The position numbers were made by a program, and so were the translations under genes. The notes under the pieces are model-generated. The model saw only the letters and a program-made list of their open reading frames with translations. It searched no databases and was not told the origin of the DNA. Positions 46,581 through 56,631 of a stretch of DNA of 64,000 nucleotides are shown in pieces. Numbering within the stretch: the stretch's first letter is position 1; each line of letters begins with the position of its first letter. The stretch comes from Salvia splendens (taxonomy: Eukaryota > Streptophyta > Magnoliopsida > Lamiales > Lamiaceae), in assembly GCF_004379255.2 (NCBI RefSeq), contig NC_056039.1, positions 22,643,883 through 22,707,882 of the forward strand. Direction: 5' to 3'.

Positions 46581-46891
46581 TGATAATAATAATAATCGAC
46601 AGGGATATATTGTCAATTTTCAATTGCGACCATGTATTGGCACACAATGAGTATATACACAAACTAAACTTCTAAATTAGCAATGATAAAAATCAACCGA
46701 ACATCAAAATAGGTTCCATGCTTCATATCCCAAATGCAATAGTGCCACTAATATAATAGATCTCACGTATATACTAATAATTCAAAGTCTTTACAAAAAA
46801 TGCGAATTCCCCATATTGCACAAAAATCTGCAGCTACAGAATCAAGAGATTTTTTCCACCTTCAACCCGAGGGGTTAAAAATAGTCAGAAG

Positions 46892-47311
46892 CTATTCATA
46901 AAATTTGGCTTCCGAAATCGATTCCGGCAGAGATCCTTCAAACGCATTGTTGCTCAAATCGAGAATTTTGAGCTTCGTCATGTTACGGAAGGCGTTAATC
47001 AGAATCTCGCCGGTGAATCCGTTTCTCGAGAGGGTAAGCTGCTCGAGAACGACAAATTTCCCGATCCATTCGGTGATCCCGCAGGAGACGCCGGTTCCGG
47101 TGTGAATTAGCCGCCGGAGTCGTTTTAGGTTTCTGATCCTGCCGTGGAGGGTACCGATTAGGGAGGGATTCTCGATGAAGATCAGCTCCTCTAACGAGGA
47201 TGCGTGGCTGAGGGATGATAAATTGGGGAATGGAGTCTGCGTCTGCGTGAAGCATTTGTAGAACATGAGCTTCCTGAGGTGGGGGAAGCCATGGAAGCCA
47301 TGGCTATGCAA
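46892..47311 (-). pseudogene. Captured fragment: leucine-rich-repeat protein, PII-2-like
   Basis: 139 residues on the minus strand with LRR units: SLEELIFIENPSLIGTLHGR, LEQLTLSRNGFTGEI and LKILDLSNNAFEGSLPESI. The phrase FIENPSL and the pattern of units resemble Piriformospora indica-insensitive protein 2-like LRR proteins. No signal peptide, no N-terminal cap and no C-terminal part are present. It lies within the family A element on the strand opposite to the protease fragment. Confidence 0.75.
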
Positions 47312-47472
47312 TGACCATAATACCCCTGCATTTTTATTATAGAGTAAATTTATGATTAATGGAACTAATATCTCCTTAAATTCAAAAATTAATACTAGCC
47401 CTTGATTTTTTTGATCTTGTGGCTATTATTTGTTCTCTAGTTATTTGGTTAAGAGGTGTTTGCCATAGATCA

Positions 47473-47479
<7 letters not shown>

Positions 47480-47518
<39 letters not shown>
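47480..47518. repeat. (TA)n run between families A and D
   Basis: Pure TA dinucleotides. Confidence 0.92.
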
Positions 47519-47521
<3 letters not shown>

Positions 47522-47803
47522 AGATGATCAAAATAAGTATGTGTTTAAATCCAGAAATGCAGACCAAATCTTGGCCCTAGGATTAGATGATCTAATGGTC
47601 AATAATTAACCAAAAACACGGAAGGTCATAATTAAGCAATTTTAGGTCATATTATAAGATTTGGGTTTAATGTCATGCTAAGATCGTTTTAGGTCATGCT
47701 TTGTTAGCATGACCTAAAAATTACCTAATTATGACCTAAAAGTGACCTAATTATGATATTGTTCTGCGTTTCTGTATTTAAATCTAGTTTTGCATAGATC
47801 AAA

Positions 47804-47807
<4 letters not shown>
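47519..47807. mobile_element. (TA)n-targeted MITE, family D
   Basis: The ends GGGAGATGATCAAAATAAG...TTTAAATCCAGAAATGCAGA and the inverse of TCTGCGTTTCTGTATTTAAAT...TTTTGCATAGATCAAAACCC form an imperfect inverted repeat of about 45 bases. The centre contains several AGGTCAT/ATGACCT motifs in both orientations. TA runs lie on both sides. Confidence 0.85.

Positions 47808-47845
<38 letters not shown>
47808..47845. repeat. (TA)n run, right edge of the second cluster
   Basis: Pure TA dinucleotides, followed by resumed chromovirus leader. Confidence 0.92.
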
Positions 47846-47848
<3 letters not shown>

Positions 47849-48499
47849 CTCCAACGATGGATGTGTGAGGGTAGTATCATATCAAGAATGACTGGAAATT
47901 TCGTTTCTGAGGCAAAAGGGTTCGTGCGTTTTCGCGTTTCGTTAAAGCATGAAATGTTCCCACGCGTCGCTTGCCTTGCGTTAGGCGTTTCGTGCCTCCA
48001 CGTTCGACATCATCCCCAAAATTTTCATTCATACATGATTTACAATTTTGTATGGCAGCATGCTCAAGTTCTTTCACATAGATATTGTCTCATAAAGCAA
48101 TTGAATAAACACAATCATATAAAACTTCATTCATCCAACTTATATAGGTTTACCACATTTTAGCCGATTTTTTTTTCTTATCTAGTAAAATACAAGTTCA
48201 TTGCAGAACAACATTCATCCCTTTTTTCATAGACGTACATAACAACCTCATATCCACGCATATTCATTATTTCATATTCCAAGCAAAGTTTCCAAAAAGT
48301 CATATTAACCTCGATTCCCATCGAAAATTCCAACTACTGTAATTCAATCCAAAACTCACAAAATATTTTTACCTCTCTCTTCGTGGTTGGGCGGAGACGA
48401 GTTGTGGTGTTGAGCCTTCGATGATTACCAATTCGTCAAATTACACATGAATAGACTTTGACTCAACAAGACTCTCGGGTCCAGAGCGGAAAGAAGTGA
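47846..48499 (-). other. Chromovirus leader next to the 5' LTR
   Basis: Non-coding; no gene seen. It joins the leader at 43453 once the (TA)n cluster is set aside. Confidence 0.6.
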
Positions 48500-48513
48500 G
48501 GCTCTCATACCAA
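48500..48513 (-). promoter_or_regulatory. Primer binding site of the chromovirus, initiator-Met tRNA type
   Basis: On the minus strand TGGTATGAGAGCC follows the 5' LTR by two or three bases. It differs in one base from the usual TGGTATCAGAGC. Confidence 0.8.
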
Positions 48514-48515
48514 AC

Positions 48516-51257
48516 TGTCACGACCCCCCTTCTAGGGTATAATAAATGCGGCGGTCGCAACTAAAACGGACTTAAATATAACAAGGAAAATAGGCTAGGG
48601 TTTCATCAAGGAGGTTTGACCGGCATACTAAATGAACAATTAAGTATAAAACAAGAAGGAGACTCGGGTTTAAACAATGAGTTGGGCCGGCAATTAATAC
48701 TCAAAGGAAACGATTGAGAGCTTGACATTATCCAACAGACTCACAAGAAAACAATAACCGGACAAATTTAAGTTCGGGCCCAACAACTAATAAGTAAAAG
48801 AAATATCGCAGCGGAAAACGACCAAGAGAAGGAGTGACGTCATGTGTGAAGACACAACGACACCCATAATTCAAAGATAAACATTTAATTCTTCAAGTTA
48901 CTTGCTCAACACCACCAACCTCTCGCCGCCACTCAACCTGCACATAAGGAAAACACATGCAGGGCTGAGTACTATAAAGATACTCAGTGGACTTATGCCG
49001 AAAACATTTTCATAAATATTATTATTTATCTATCATGCCATAAGTAAGTAACCATCGGGGTTTAGCTTTAGAAAGGCCCGAGGCACTCAAAATCATTTCC
49101 CATTGTAAAACGTCAACTGATCAGTCATTTTCCCATAGACGTTAGCCATATCCGCACATACATGACAAGGAATGCGGCCGCAAACTAGGTCACTAGACCG
49201 GCCAACCCATACGCTGACACACGGTCTACCATTGGTGTACACTAATCCAAGTAGAGTTTGCGGCTCTACGAGGACCCGAATTCGATTTAAATAATAGTGG
49301 CAAAAGCCACATCAGATAGGCACGTTAAAACCAAACAAGGCACGATAAACACAATTTCATTTTCATCGGTAAAATATTTAGGACATCGTCCTTATTTAAA
49401 AGAAAGCCCACCTCGACTGCTTAGATTTCAAGTATTTCCTTTCCCTTGCTGTCACACTGAGAGCGCGAGTTATCAACCTTAAATTATGTGTATCACAATC
49501 AGTCTCAAATACCGACTCAAAATCATGCATGTCCCCAACGTTCCTCTTTTTCCCATTAATTCGTTTTATCAACATGAGAAAACATCATAGCATATATCAA
49601 CATACAACACATCACCTCATCATCGAATTGGTTTCTTAACACATATGCATCATGTATATCATTCAAAACTTACTCATCAAGATCAATTGAACGTGGTAGA
49701 AAACTGGCAGTACAGCGCAATCATATTGTAAAAATCATTAAAATTTAATTCGACCTCCGTTTGGGCTAAAATTTTACCACAATACAGTAGACACGTCAAA
49801 GATCATCCAGTTAAATTTTCACATCAAAATCTCATCTTTAGGTCAGTCAAATAAAAAACGGAACCTACTGGCCGAGAAAATAATTTCTGGTAGAACTGTG
49901 TAGTCAACTTCAAAAATTCACTAAAGATTCATCTGTCATCTAAATAGGTTGAATTTTTCACACAACACAGAAGACACCTTAAAGTGTACTCGGAAAAAGA
50001 ATCGAACAAAAAAGGAGTTCGTTTGGTCGGTCAAACATGCATCGGAATCTACTGTCCGAACACTACAGATTTCAGACTTCACAATTCCGAATTAGGGTTT
50101 ACCAAATATTCATCCCACCCGATTAATTTCTTAGATTTACGATCCCTACACTCATTATATGCATGAGGGCATTGAAATAAATGTTTGAAAGGGGAGGATG
50201 AGAGAAGAAGTTCAATTATACCTTGTTGATTGAAACGATCGGCAGAACAAGGTAAAATCTTGATTCTTCAACAAATTCTTTAAGAGATCTTGAGTGAAAG
50301 GGAAGAACAAGTGGTAGAGCAGTGGAGAAGAGAGGCGTGTAGAATGAGGAGGGAGGGAGGCGTGTTGGAGGCTAGGTTTAGGGCTTTCTCTCATCTCTTA
50401 TTTATAGAGTTAGAAAATAAATATCCCACAATTAATTAAAGATTTGGGAGAATAAAATAAATGGAGATTTGAAGGAGATATGAGGGAGAGATTGGCGTGA
50501 ATTATGGGGAGGAATTAGGAGAAGTTTCAAAAATCATAGGCTATTTAATTAGCCCATGATTAAATTTTGTATTTCACGGAGTAGAATAAAATAATACGGA
50601 GCAGAATAAAATAATAAAATCCTACTATTAAAATAGGGAGTAGGCGTTTTTTTTTTGTGTTCCTCCCACAAGGAATAAATCTCAAATTTTTAAGGCAAGA
50701 TTTCCTTAGATATGCTAGTATATTCATTATTTATTCATGGAATGAAGTAAATAGGGGATCAATTAGTATGATGAATAATTCTTCCTCTCCAAGATTAGGA
50801 GATTTTCAAAATCTCCATGGGCAAGCATGGGGGTCGATTTTTTTCCCCATGAAGAAGATAAAGAATAATTGGCTTTGGATTTAATTTGGATAATTATCCC
50901 AAGCAAATAATTAAATCCATGGAAAATAGAATCCCTCTCAAATAAATAGGAGTGGTCGAATATTTCAAAAAAATGGACAAGGTAATTATTGATGATCCCA
51001 TTTAATCTCACTCACCCTTAGAAAAAATAATTCGTCGCAATATATATCACCCCGTATCAATTATTCAACTGCCACGTCATATATACCATATCCTTGACTA
51101 TTCCAACCAAACTCAATTCCAAAGCACAGTTAGGTCACATAGAATTTAAGCAATTAATTCACTCATCATTTAATTCACATACTTCTCGGGATTAAAAGCA
51201 TCAAATGCAAAAAAATTTATGCTTCGCAAATTAGGGTTCCGAAAGTGGGGCGTTACA
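48516..51257 (-). repeat. 5' LTR of the chromovirus
   Basis: A direct repeat of 34639-37355, 2742 bases, with scattered substitutions and one 24-base segment extra. Its right edge is followed by the target duplication AAAGA. Confidence 0.95.
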
Positions 51258-51565
51258 AAAGAAGGAGAAGAAAAAAGAAGAAGAAAGAGGAGAAGGCGGC
51301 TGCTGCTGAAGAGAAAGGTAGGTAGTGGTATTCCTAAATAAGAGTATGGGAAGTTGAAAGTTACCGTTTTTTTAAGTTATTCAAGGAAGAAGATGAACAG
51401 TCGCTAATATTTAAACCCTACACTAGCTCGCGCCCAATTCGCCTCGCCTCGACCCATGCGACCCAGGCGCATCTCACATTCTCCCCACGGATCTCGCATG
51501 ACCCCGCCGCATCGGGGCGATTACATTCTCACCCTGACTGCCCGAGCGCGCTTTTGACAACACTG
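51258..51565 (-). other. 5' end of the hAT element
   Basis: It continues the GAAGAAG-rich leader of 34638 and runs to the terminus CAGTGTTGTC (minus strand). The last 100 bases are GC-rich with GCGAGGCG-type subterminal motifs. Confidence 0.7.
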
Positions 51566-52557
51566 GTGCCGGGTACATTGGTTGCCCCTCTTGGTACTCC
51601 AAATCCAGGAGATGGGGGTTGTTGGATAGCATTGTTTGGATTGTCATAAGCAAGGTTTGGATGTGCATTGAAGGGTGGGCGATAGCCTTGATAATTACCA
51701 CCCCCATTGTTAGGGCGATAATTGTTGAAATTCCTTGGATTACCCCCTTGGTTTCCTCCTTGATGTATATAATTGATATCTTCAATGATCGGTTGAGGTG
51801 CTCCCATGGGTACCACCCCAAACTAAGGCATCCACCTTTTGATTCAACATCATCATTTGTTGGGTGAGAAGATTAAAGGCATCTGCATCAATGACCGAAG
51901 CTACCGGCATTGAACCATCTCGGCCGGAGCTCCAACCCTTGCTAGTGTATGCAAGCCTTTGAAGCATCTTCTTGCACTCATCCACTCCTTTATCCAAGAA
52001 TGACCCCCTGGAGCCAAAGTCTAGTTGACTCATAATGAACTCCGAGCATCCATTGTAGAAGAGGCTCACTTGATGGCCCGGAGATAGCCCATGGTTGGGG
52101 CACTTCTTCAACAAAACGTTGAATCTCTCTCATGCTTCAAACATGGACTCTTGACTCTTCATGCTAAAATGAGTGATCTCCCTTGAAGGTTGAGAGTGGA
52201 GCTAAGAGGGAAGAACCTATCCAAGAACTTCCGGGCTAAGTCGTCCCAACTTGTAATCGAGTCCGGCTCAAGGTTATCAAACCAATCTATAGCATATCTC
52301 GATAATGAGAATGGGAATAGCCTAAATGTGATTGTATCGTCGGGAACCCCATTAAGCTTGGTCGTGTTGGCAATCTCCAAAAATTTTGCTATGTGCCTAT
52401 TGGGATCTTCCGTGGGCCTTCCCGAGAAAACCCCTTGCTCCACCATTTGAATCAATTCCGTCTTCAACTCGAAATTATTGGCATTCACCCCTGTATCAAA
52501 AGGTGGAATTGGGATATTAACGTTCCCAAATGCATCTCGAACTAAAATTGTTGGCAT
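51566..52557 (-). pseudogene. gag of a further Ty3/gypsy element (Athila/Tat type), interrupted by the hAT element
   Basis: The minus-strand frame 52557-52159 holds the capsid domain with NGVPDDTITFRLFPFSLSRY, SITSWDDLARKFLDRFFP. A frame change then gives KKCPNHGLSPGHQVSLFYNG at about 52110, and a Q/N/G-rich tail with NYRPNNGGGNYQGYRPPFN (about 51700). The text is cut at 51566 by the hAT terminus. The domain is the same kind as that at 5350-5700 but clearly another family. Pol would lie left of the window. Confidence 0.82.
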
Positions 52558-53906
52558 TCACCCTTGGCTATTTTCACAATCAAAACATCACCCACAAGTG
52601 TAAGGGATATGTAGGACGCGGCTAGTTAAATTATCAATCCACAAGGACTAAAATTCTAGAATGATTACTATGATGCAAAGTCGAACACTATATAGACTAA
52701 TAAAATGGGTTTTTGGTTTTCTTAAACTAAGAACAAAGAGCAAACAAGCAAATAGAGACAATTAACTAAGAAAAACAAGTAAAAGATAGTTTTCACACAA
52801 ATTGGGAAATAGATCCGTTAGAAGGGATCAAGGATGTCATCTACGGGTCATGCTCATCTATAGGACCTCAAGTGTGGTTAGGAAAGTCGGGATGGTTGGT
52901 TAGACCCTCTCTCGAGTGCATCTAACGCGTTGGTCGGCCTCTAATGTCGGAGTCTCCTCCCTACAAGTCAAGGCCGACTCCTAAGACCTACGGACTCAAG
53001 CCCTCTCTCTAGCACATGCATCTCTCAATCACATGGGTTACACGGAGTTGGCGATTACACATCTATCCTAATCAGGCATTTCTCAATGACAACAATTAGG
53101 CAAAAAGATGTATCTAATTGTTAGCTAAGCAATTAGATAGTGAAAGCTCAAGAATCAACAAAACCAACAAAATGAGATAGATAAGCATTCAACCACAGAA
53201 TCAATCCATACAATCCCTTCAATCTTCACCAAATCCCTAAAGAAGATCTAGCTACTCATGTTCAAAGAAAAAACAAAAGGAAAAACAAAGGAAACAAAAC
53301 AAAACGTAATGGAAATGAAACTAAAAACTCCTTATAGGTGGAATTGATGTTGGGGAGTCTTCTTCCTTCAATCTCTTGAATGGGGAAGCTCCTTGCCTTC
53401 AAATCCTCTTCAACCTCTTGAAATCTTCATTAATTTGGTAGTGTGGGATTTAGGGTTCGAAAGTGAGTAAAACCCTTTTATATCCGAAGTGAAAATTGGA
53501 AAAATAAAGAAACTGCCACAAACGCCTGACCGGGCGATCTGCACCTACCAAAACTCCCAACCGGGCGTTCTCTCTGGAATCCCGCAATTCACTTCAAAAC
53601 ACCCTGGCGGGCGTTTCTTCGAATGGAAAACGCCCGAGCGGATCTGTTTCTTGATGTGCAGTTCCAGTAAGAATGCCTGGGCGGGTATTTCTTCGCTTTG
53701 AAAACACCCGGGCGGGCAAAATCATTGTATTGGCCCGTTCAACTTCGTTTAAGCTTGTTTTATACCTGTTTTTGCATCAAGGCTTCGACAAACTCGTTAG
53801 CTCTATAAATTGCAAATAAGTGGAGGAGACCTAGACTTAATACCTCAAATTACTCAACAACTTCTGTTAATCACCCACCTAAACATCCTAAACTGTGAGT
53901 TTGTCA
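52558..53906 (-). repeat. Probable LTR of the gag-bearing element
   Basis: On the minus strand it starts TGACAAACTC just after a polypurine tract (AGTTTGGGGGAG, 53907-53918). It has a TATA box (GATATAAAAGGG, about 53478) followed by leader-like sequence, and ends near the gag start. No second copy is in the window, so the limits are estimates. Several CCGGGCG/CGCCCGG motifs recur between 53520 and 53720. No primer site is visible between it and gag. Confidence 0.55.
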
Positions 53907-54717
53907 ACTCCCCCAAACTTAAACACTTCGTTGTCCTCAAACAAGAAGAACGAAACAAGAATTAAAACTCATGTAAGGATGTTGGAGTGTCATCATTGCC
54001 TCAATAAAAGTAAAGTAAACAACAAGTATCAATGGCCTTGTAAGCATGTAAAATATATTAGAGCATTGCTTCAAGTTACTATCATGTGATCAACCTGGTC
54101 AAATTGCCCTCACAAGGAAAAATGCAATGTGCATTTGTAAAGTTTACTCAGTCTCAAAGTGTATAGGTTCATGACATAACTCTCAAATCATTAAGGCATG
54201 CATAGTTTACCATAGGCTTGCTCGAAATCTACACTCTCCTCTACTACGGTGTGACTAAAGATCTAAGATCCAAAAGGTATTTTCTGTAGGTTGTAATGTA
54301 GGCTCTTTGGATATGTGAGGTAATTTTGGCTAAAGTGACTTTAATCCCCAAGATATAACTTATTCACCTTAACCCACTTTCATCCCCAATGTTAGTTAGT
54401 TGTAAGCTTTGCCTAGACTCTTCTCATCTATCAACATTCCACTTTTGTTCTTCATCTCTTTTTTCAACCTTCAAGACACCCTTTTCACTAAATGTCAATT
54501 ATTCACTATTTTTCACTTTCATTTTTCTTATATTTTCTTTTCTGTTCCCTCTTCTTTTCTTTTTCTCTATGCTTTGCATGGTATTATCACTATTCTTTCT
54601 TTCTTTTTTCTTTTTGCTTTTCTACTTCAATAAGCTTATATTTACACTCGTTATACATTTTCCCATTTTGAAGAGATATCTTTACCTATCCATTGATGGA
54701 GACGTAAAATCTTATAA
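53907..54717 (-). other. 3' untranslated region of a Ty3/gypsy element
   Basis: It has the GAGGACAA...GTGTTTAAGTTTGGGGGAG pattern on the minus strand that precedes LTRs in this group. T/C-rich stretches at 54430-54650 (plus strand) give open frames without meaning. No gene. Confidence 0.55.
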
Positions 54718-56380
54718 GAGCATCCACAATGGATGCCCTAGTGGGCTTGCCACATCAGCATTTCATAGTCTGCCCCTTCTTTCTGCAATGGTTTCGCCCT
54801 AGTGTCCGTCCTATAAATTAAACTCAATTTGCATTTAATTTATAGTGTTGTTATTTTTTATTTTTGTTTTAAATTACTAAAATGCTAAAATATATTATAT
54901 TAAACACCACAAATTTTAAAAAACAACTACATTACTTAATTAAAAAAACTACATCATACTTGGCTAAAAAAAACTACATTACTAAACTAAATTACTAAAT
55001 TCATAAAAAAACCTAACTAGTCATCTAAATTTAACTTCTGGCTCAAATTCTTGATCATCCTCTCAGTCCTCCATCGTTTATCTGGATCGGTTTCCTGATG
55101 AAGGTTGTTTTGTGCGTCAAGTATAAACCTATAATCACACACCTAGAAAAAACCATCGAACTCCTGGAGCGTTGAGGCCACGAGCTGCATAGACGGAAGA
55201 GGAGCAGCCTGCGGGGGAGCCGATCCAAACGAGGCCGTCTTCGCCTTCCCTTTGGCCTGGGCTTTGGCAGTCTTGGTGCCAATGGGACGTCTAAAAGTAG
55301 ACGTAGGCGTGCCGGAACTCCCTTCTGGCTCAGCATTCTGATCCACAGGAGATGGGGCGCTGCTCGTGTAACTGCCATTGGCGGTGTTCTTCGCCCGCTT
55401 CGCAGCTGAGGATGCAACTGGTATCCCTCCCTCGAACTTCGCCTTGTCCTTCAAGATCAGCCAAATGTTGTAGAACTTGAACTGCCCGTACTGCGACTGG
55501 TACTCGGCCATCGACTTTTGGATGACATCCTCCATGCTCTCACCGCTACCCCTTCCGTCCATGTTCTTCATGTAGATATAGCTGAAGTTGTTGATGTGGA
55601 CCTTGAGACGATCCCAAAACTTGTGCAGCTGATCCTTGGTCCTTGTACGCCCAACTCGGTTTCACCGAATTGTATCTGGCCTTAATGAGATCTCACATCC
55701 TGCCTGATGGCTGGTTGTTGGAGTTATTGAATCCTCCAATAAATCGACCCAACACTGAGCCACCTTCATGTACTCCTCCATTTCGTAGTCAGTACGCCCC
55801 GTGGCGTACTCTTTGTTGGGCTCGTTGGATGGGAGTGGGACGGGGACTGGGACGGATGGCGCCTTTTCCTTCCACGCCATCTTCTTCTTCCTCCTCGGCA
55901 GCTCAGGGGCAGGAGGTTGCCCACAACTGAGCTCCATGTCCTCAACCCGATACGCGCCGGTGTTGAAGAATGGATCGAACTTAGAGTCAGAAACGAAAAT
56001 GGACCCTACAGATCCAGGAGTCTCGACCCGGTAGTCTTTGTGACCGGGCCAACGAGCGCTGCCGCCACCAAACATCGGCATATCGTCATCGACACTATGC
56101 GAGTTTAGGAATCAACTCGGATCCATTCTTGAAAGTGTGAAAGTGAGAAAAGAGAAGAGAAAAGAGGGTAGAGTCTGAGAGTATTGTGTGTAAGTGTGTG
56201 AAAAGTGAATGAGGGTTTAGGGTATTTATATTGGTTAAATAAAGAATAAAAAAAATTACAAAATTGTCGAGATCGGGCTCGGCCACGTCCCTGCAATGGG
56301 CGCCTGCAATGGATGGACGAGGACGCGCGAGCCTGATTTCACGCGATCGGGCGCCGATCTCCACACCATTGTGGATGCTC
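54718..56380 (-). mobile_element. PIF/Harbinger element with ORF1 only
   Basis: Inverted ends GAGCATCCACAATGG (54718) and its complement (ending 56380), with the 3-base duplication TAA (54715-54717, 56381-56383), are diagnostic. It is 1.66 kb and holds ORF1; no DDE transposase is present. Confidence 0.9.
55143..56081 (-). pseudogene. Harbinger ORF1: SANT/Myb-like DNA-binding protein, one stop
   Basis: A single frame from ATG 56081 to the stop before 55143 is cut by one TGA near 55662. The N-terminal third is G/P-rich. The SANT-like segment includes EYMKVAQCWVDLLEDSITP and KFWDRLKVHINNF, followed by the C-terminal region with YQSQYGQFKFYNIWLILKDK. The tail is Ala/Pro-rich with basic AKAQAKGKAK. 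In Harbinger elements ORF1 helps the transposase bind ends and enter the nucleus. Such proteins are often mislabelled in databases as glutathione S-transferase T3-like. The partner transposase is absent. Confidence 0.85.
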
Positions 56381-56383
56381 TAA

Positions 56384-56616
56384 CTACCATATTTGCCTTT
56401 TTTCATGAAAATTGTTCTCCAAGGGTGAATGTATTTGAGAAGGTATTACATTTTAAATTTTTTTAATGCATTTTGCACTATTATTTTATTTGTAAAATAT
56501 ATATTTCAATTTTTAAGCAGGTAAATAGATGATATACTTCTTACATTTACCTTTCCTTGTTGGAGATGCTCTTAGAGTATGATCATAGGCAATGTCTTGA
56601 TCGGAGGTATATTTGT
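56384..56616. other. A/T-rich spacer
   Basis: No feature seen apart from scattered GGAGATGCTCTTA similar to Harbinger ends at about 56560. Confidence 0.5.
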
Positions 56617-56631
56617 GTCAGTAGAAAACTT

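Larger units (their letters stand above)
45171..47479 (+). mobile_element. (TA)n-targeted inverted-repeat element, family A copy 2, carrying host gene fragments
   Basis: The ends GGTTAGTGATCAAGATATAAC...CTCAGCCACA and the inverse at 47395-47475 match family A copy 1 (30860-33350). Its interior differs: an aspartic protease gene fragment (45360-45715), a 44-base minisatellite (45950-46580) and a leucine-rich-repeat protein fragment on the other strand (46892-47311). No transposase is present. It is a gene-fragment-carrying non-autonomous transposon. Confidence 0.85.
34639..51257 (-). mobile_element. Tekay/Del-type Ty3/gypsy chromovirus, minus strand, with nested elements
   Basis: Direct repeats of 2.7 kb, TGTCACGAC...GGCGTTACA on the plus strand, lie at 34639-37355 (3' LTR) and 48516-51257 (5' LTR). 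The 5-base duplication AAAGA flanks it (34634-34638, 51258-51262). Internally on the minus strand come an initiator-Met type primer site, a leader, an extra ORF, gag with a CCHC knuckle, protease, RT, RNase H, integrase and a chromodomain. The long LTRs, DTGASHSFIS protease and chromodomain point to the Tekay (Del) lineage. Three (TA)n-targeted elements (43454-47807) sit in the leader. Gag-pol has five stops and one frameshift, so it is dead but recent. Confidence 0.95.
23552..51565 (-). mobile_element. hAT element with BED/DUF659 transposase, split by three large insertions; 3' part outside the window
   Basis: The right end is CAGTGTTGTCAAAAGCG read on the minus strand (up to 51565), a typical hAT terminus. 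Reading leftwards, its own DNA is 51565-51258 (5' region), 34638-33814 (leader and BED finger), 25446-25086 (linker and start of DUF659) and 23590-23552 (next DUF659 residues). The gaps are a chromovirus, a non-autonomous hAT-like element and a solo LTR, each with perfect target duplications. The remainder lies beyond the outer Athila copy, outside the window. The element sits in the gag of an older retrotransposon; the first eight bases outside (GTGCCGGG, 51566-51573) are its expected target duplication. Confidence 0.82.

Noticed and set aside
46892..47311. Functional LRR receptor gene
   Set aside because: It is a fragment without N-terminal signal or C-terminal part, inside the same transposon.
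47861..48163. 100-residue plus-strand open frame near the chromovirus 5' LTR
   Set aside because: It is in the leader, on the opposite strand to the element, with no recognisable content.
54389..54802. Plus-strand Phe/Leu-rich open frame resembling a membrane protein
   Set aside because: It comes from a T/C-rich stretch in a retrotransposon 3' region that crosses into the Harbinger end; no homology or start context.
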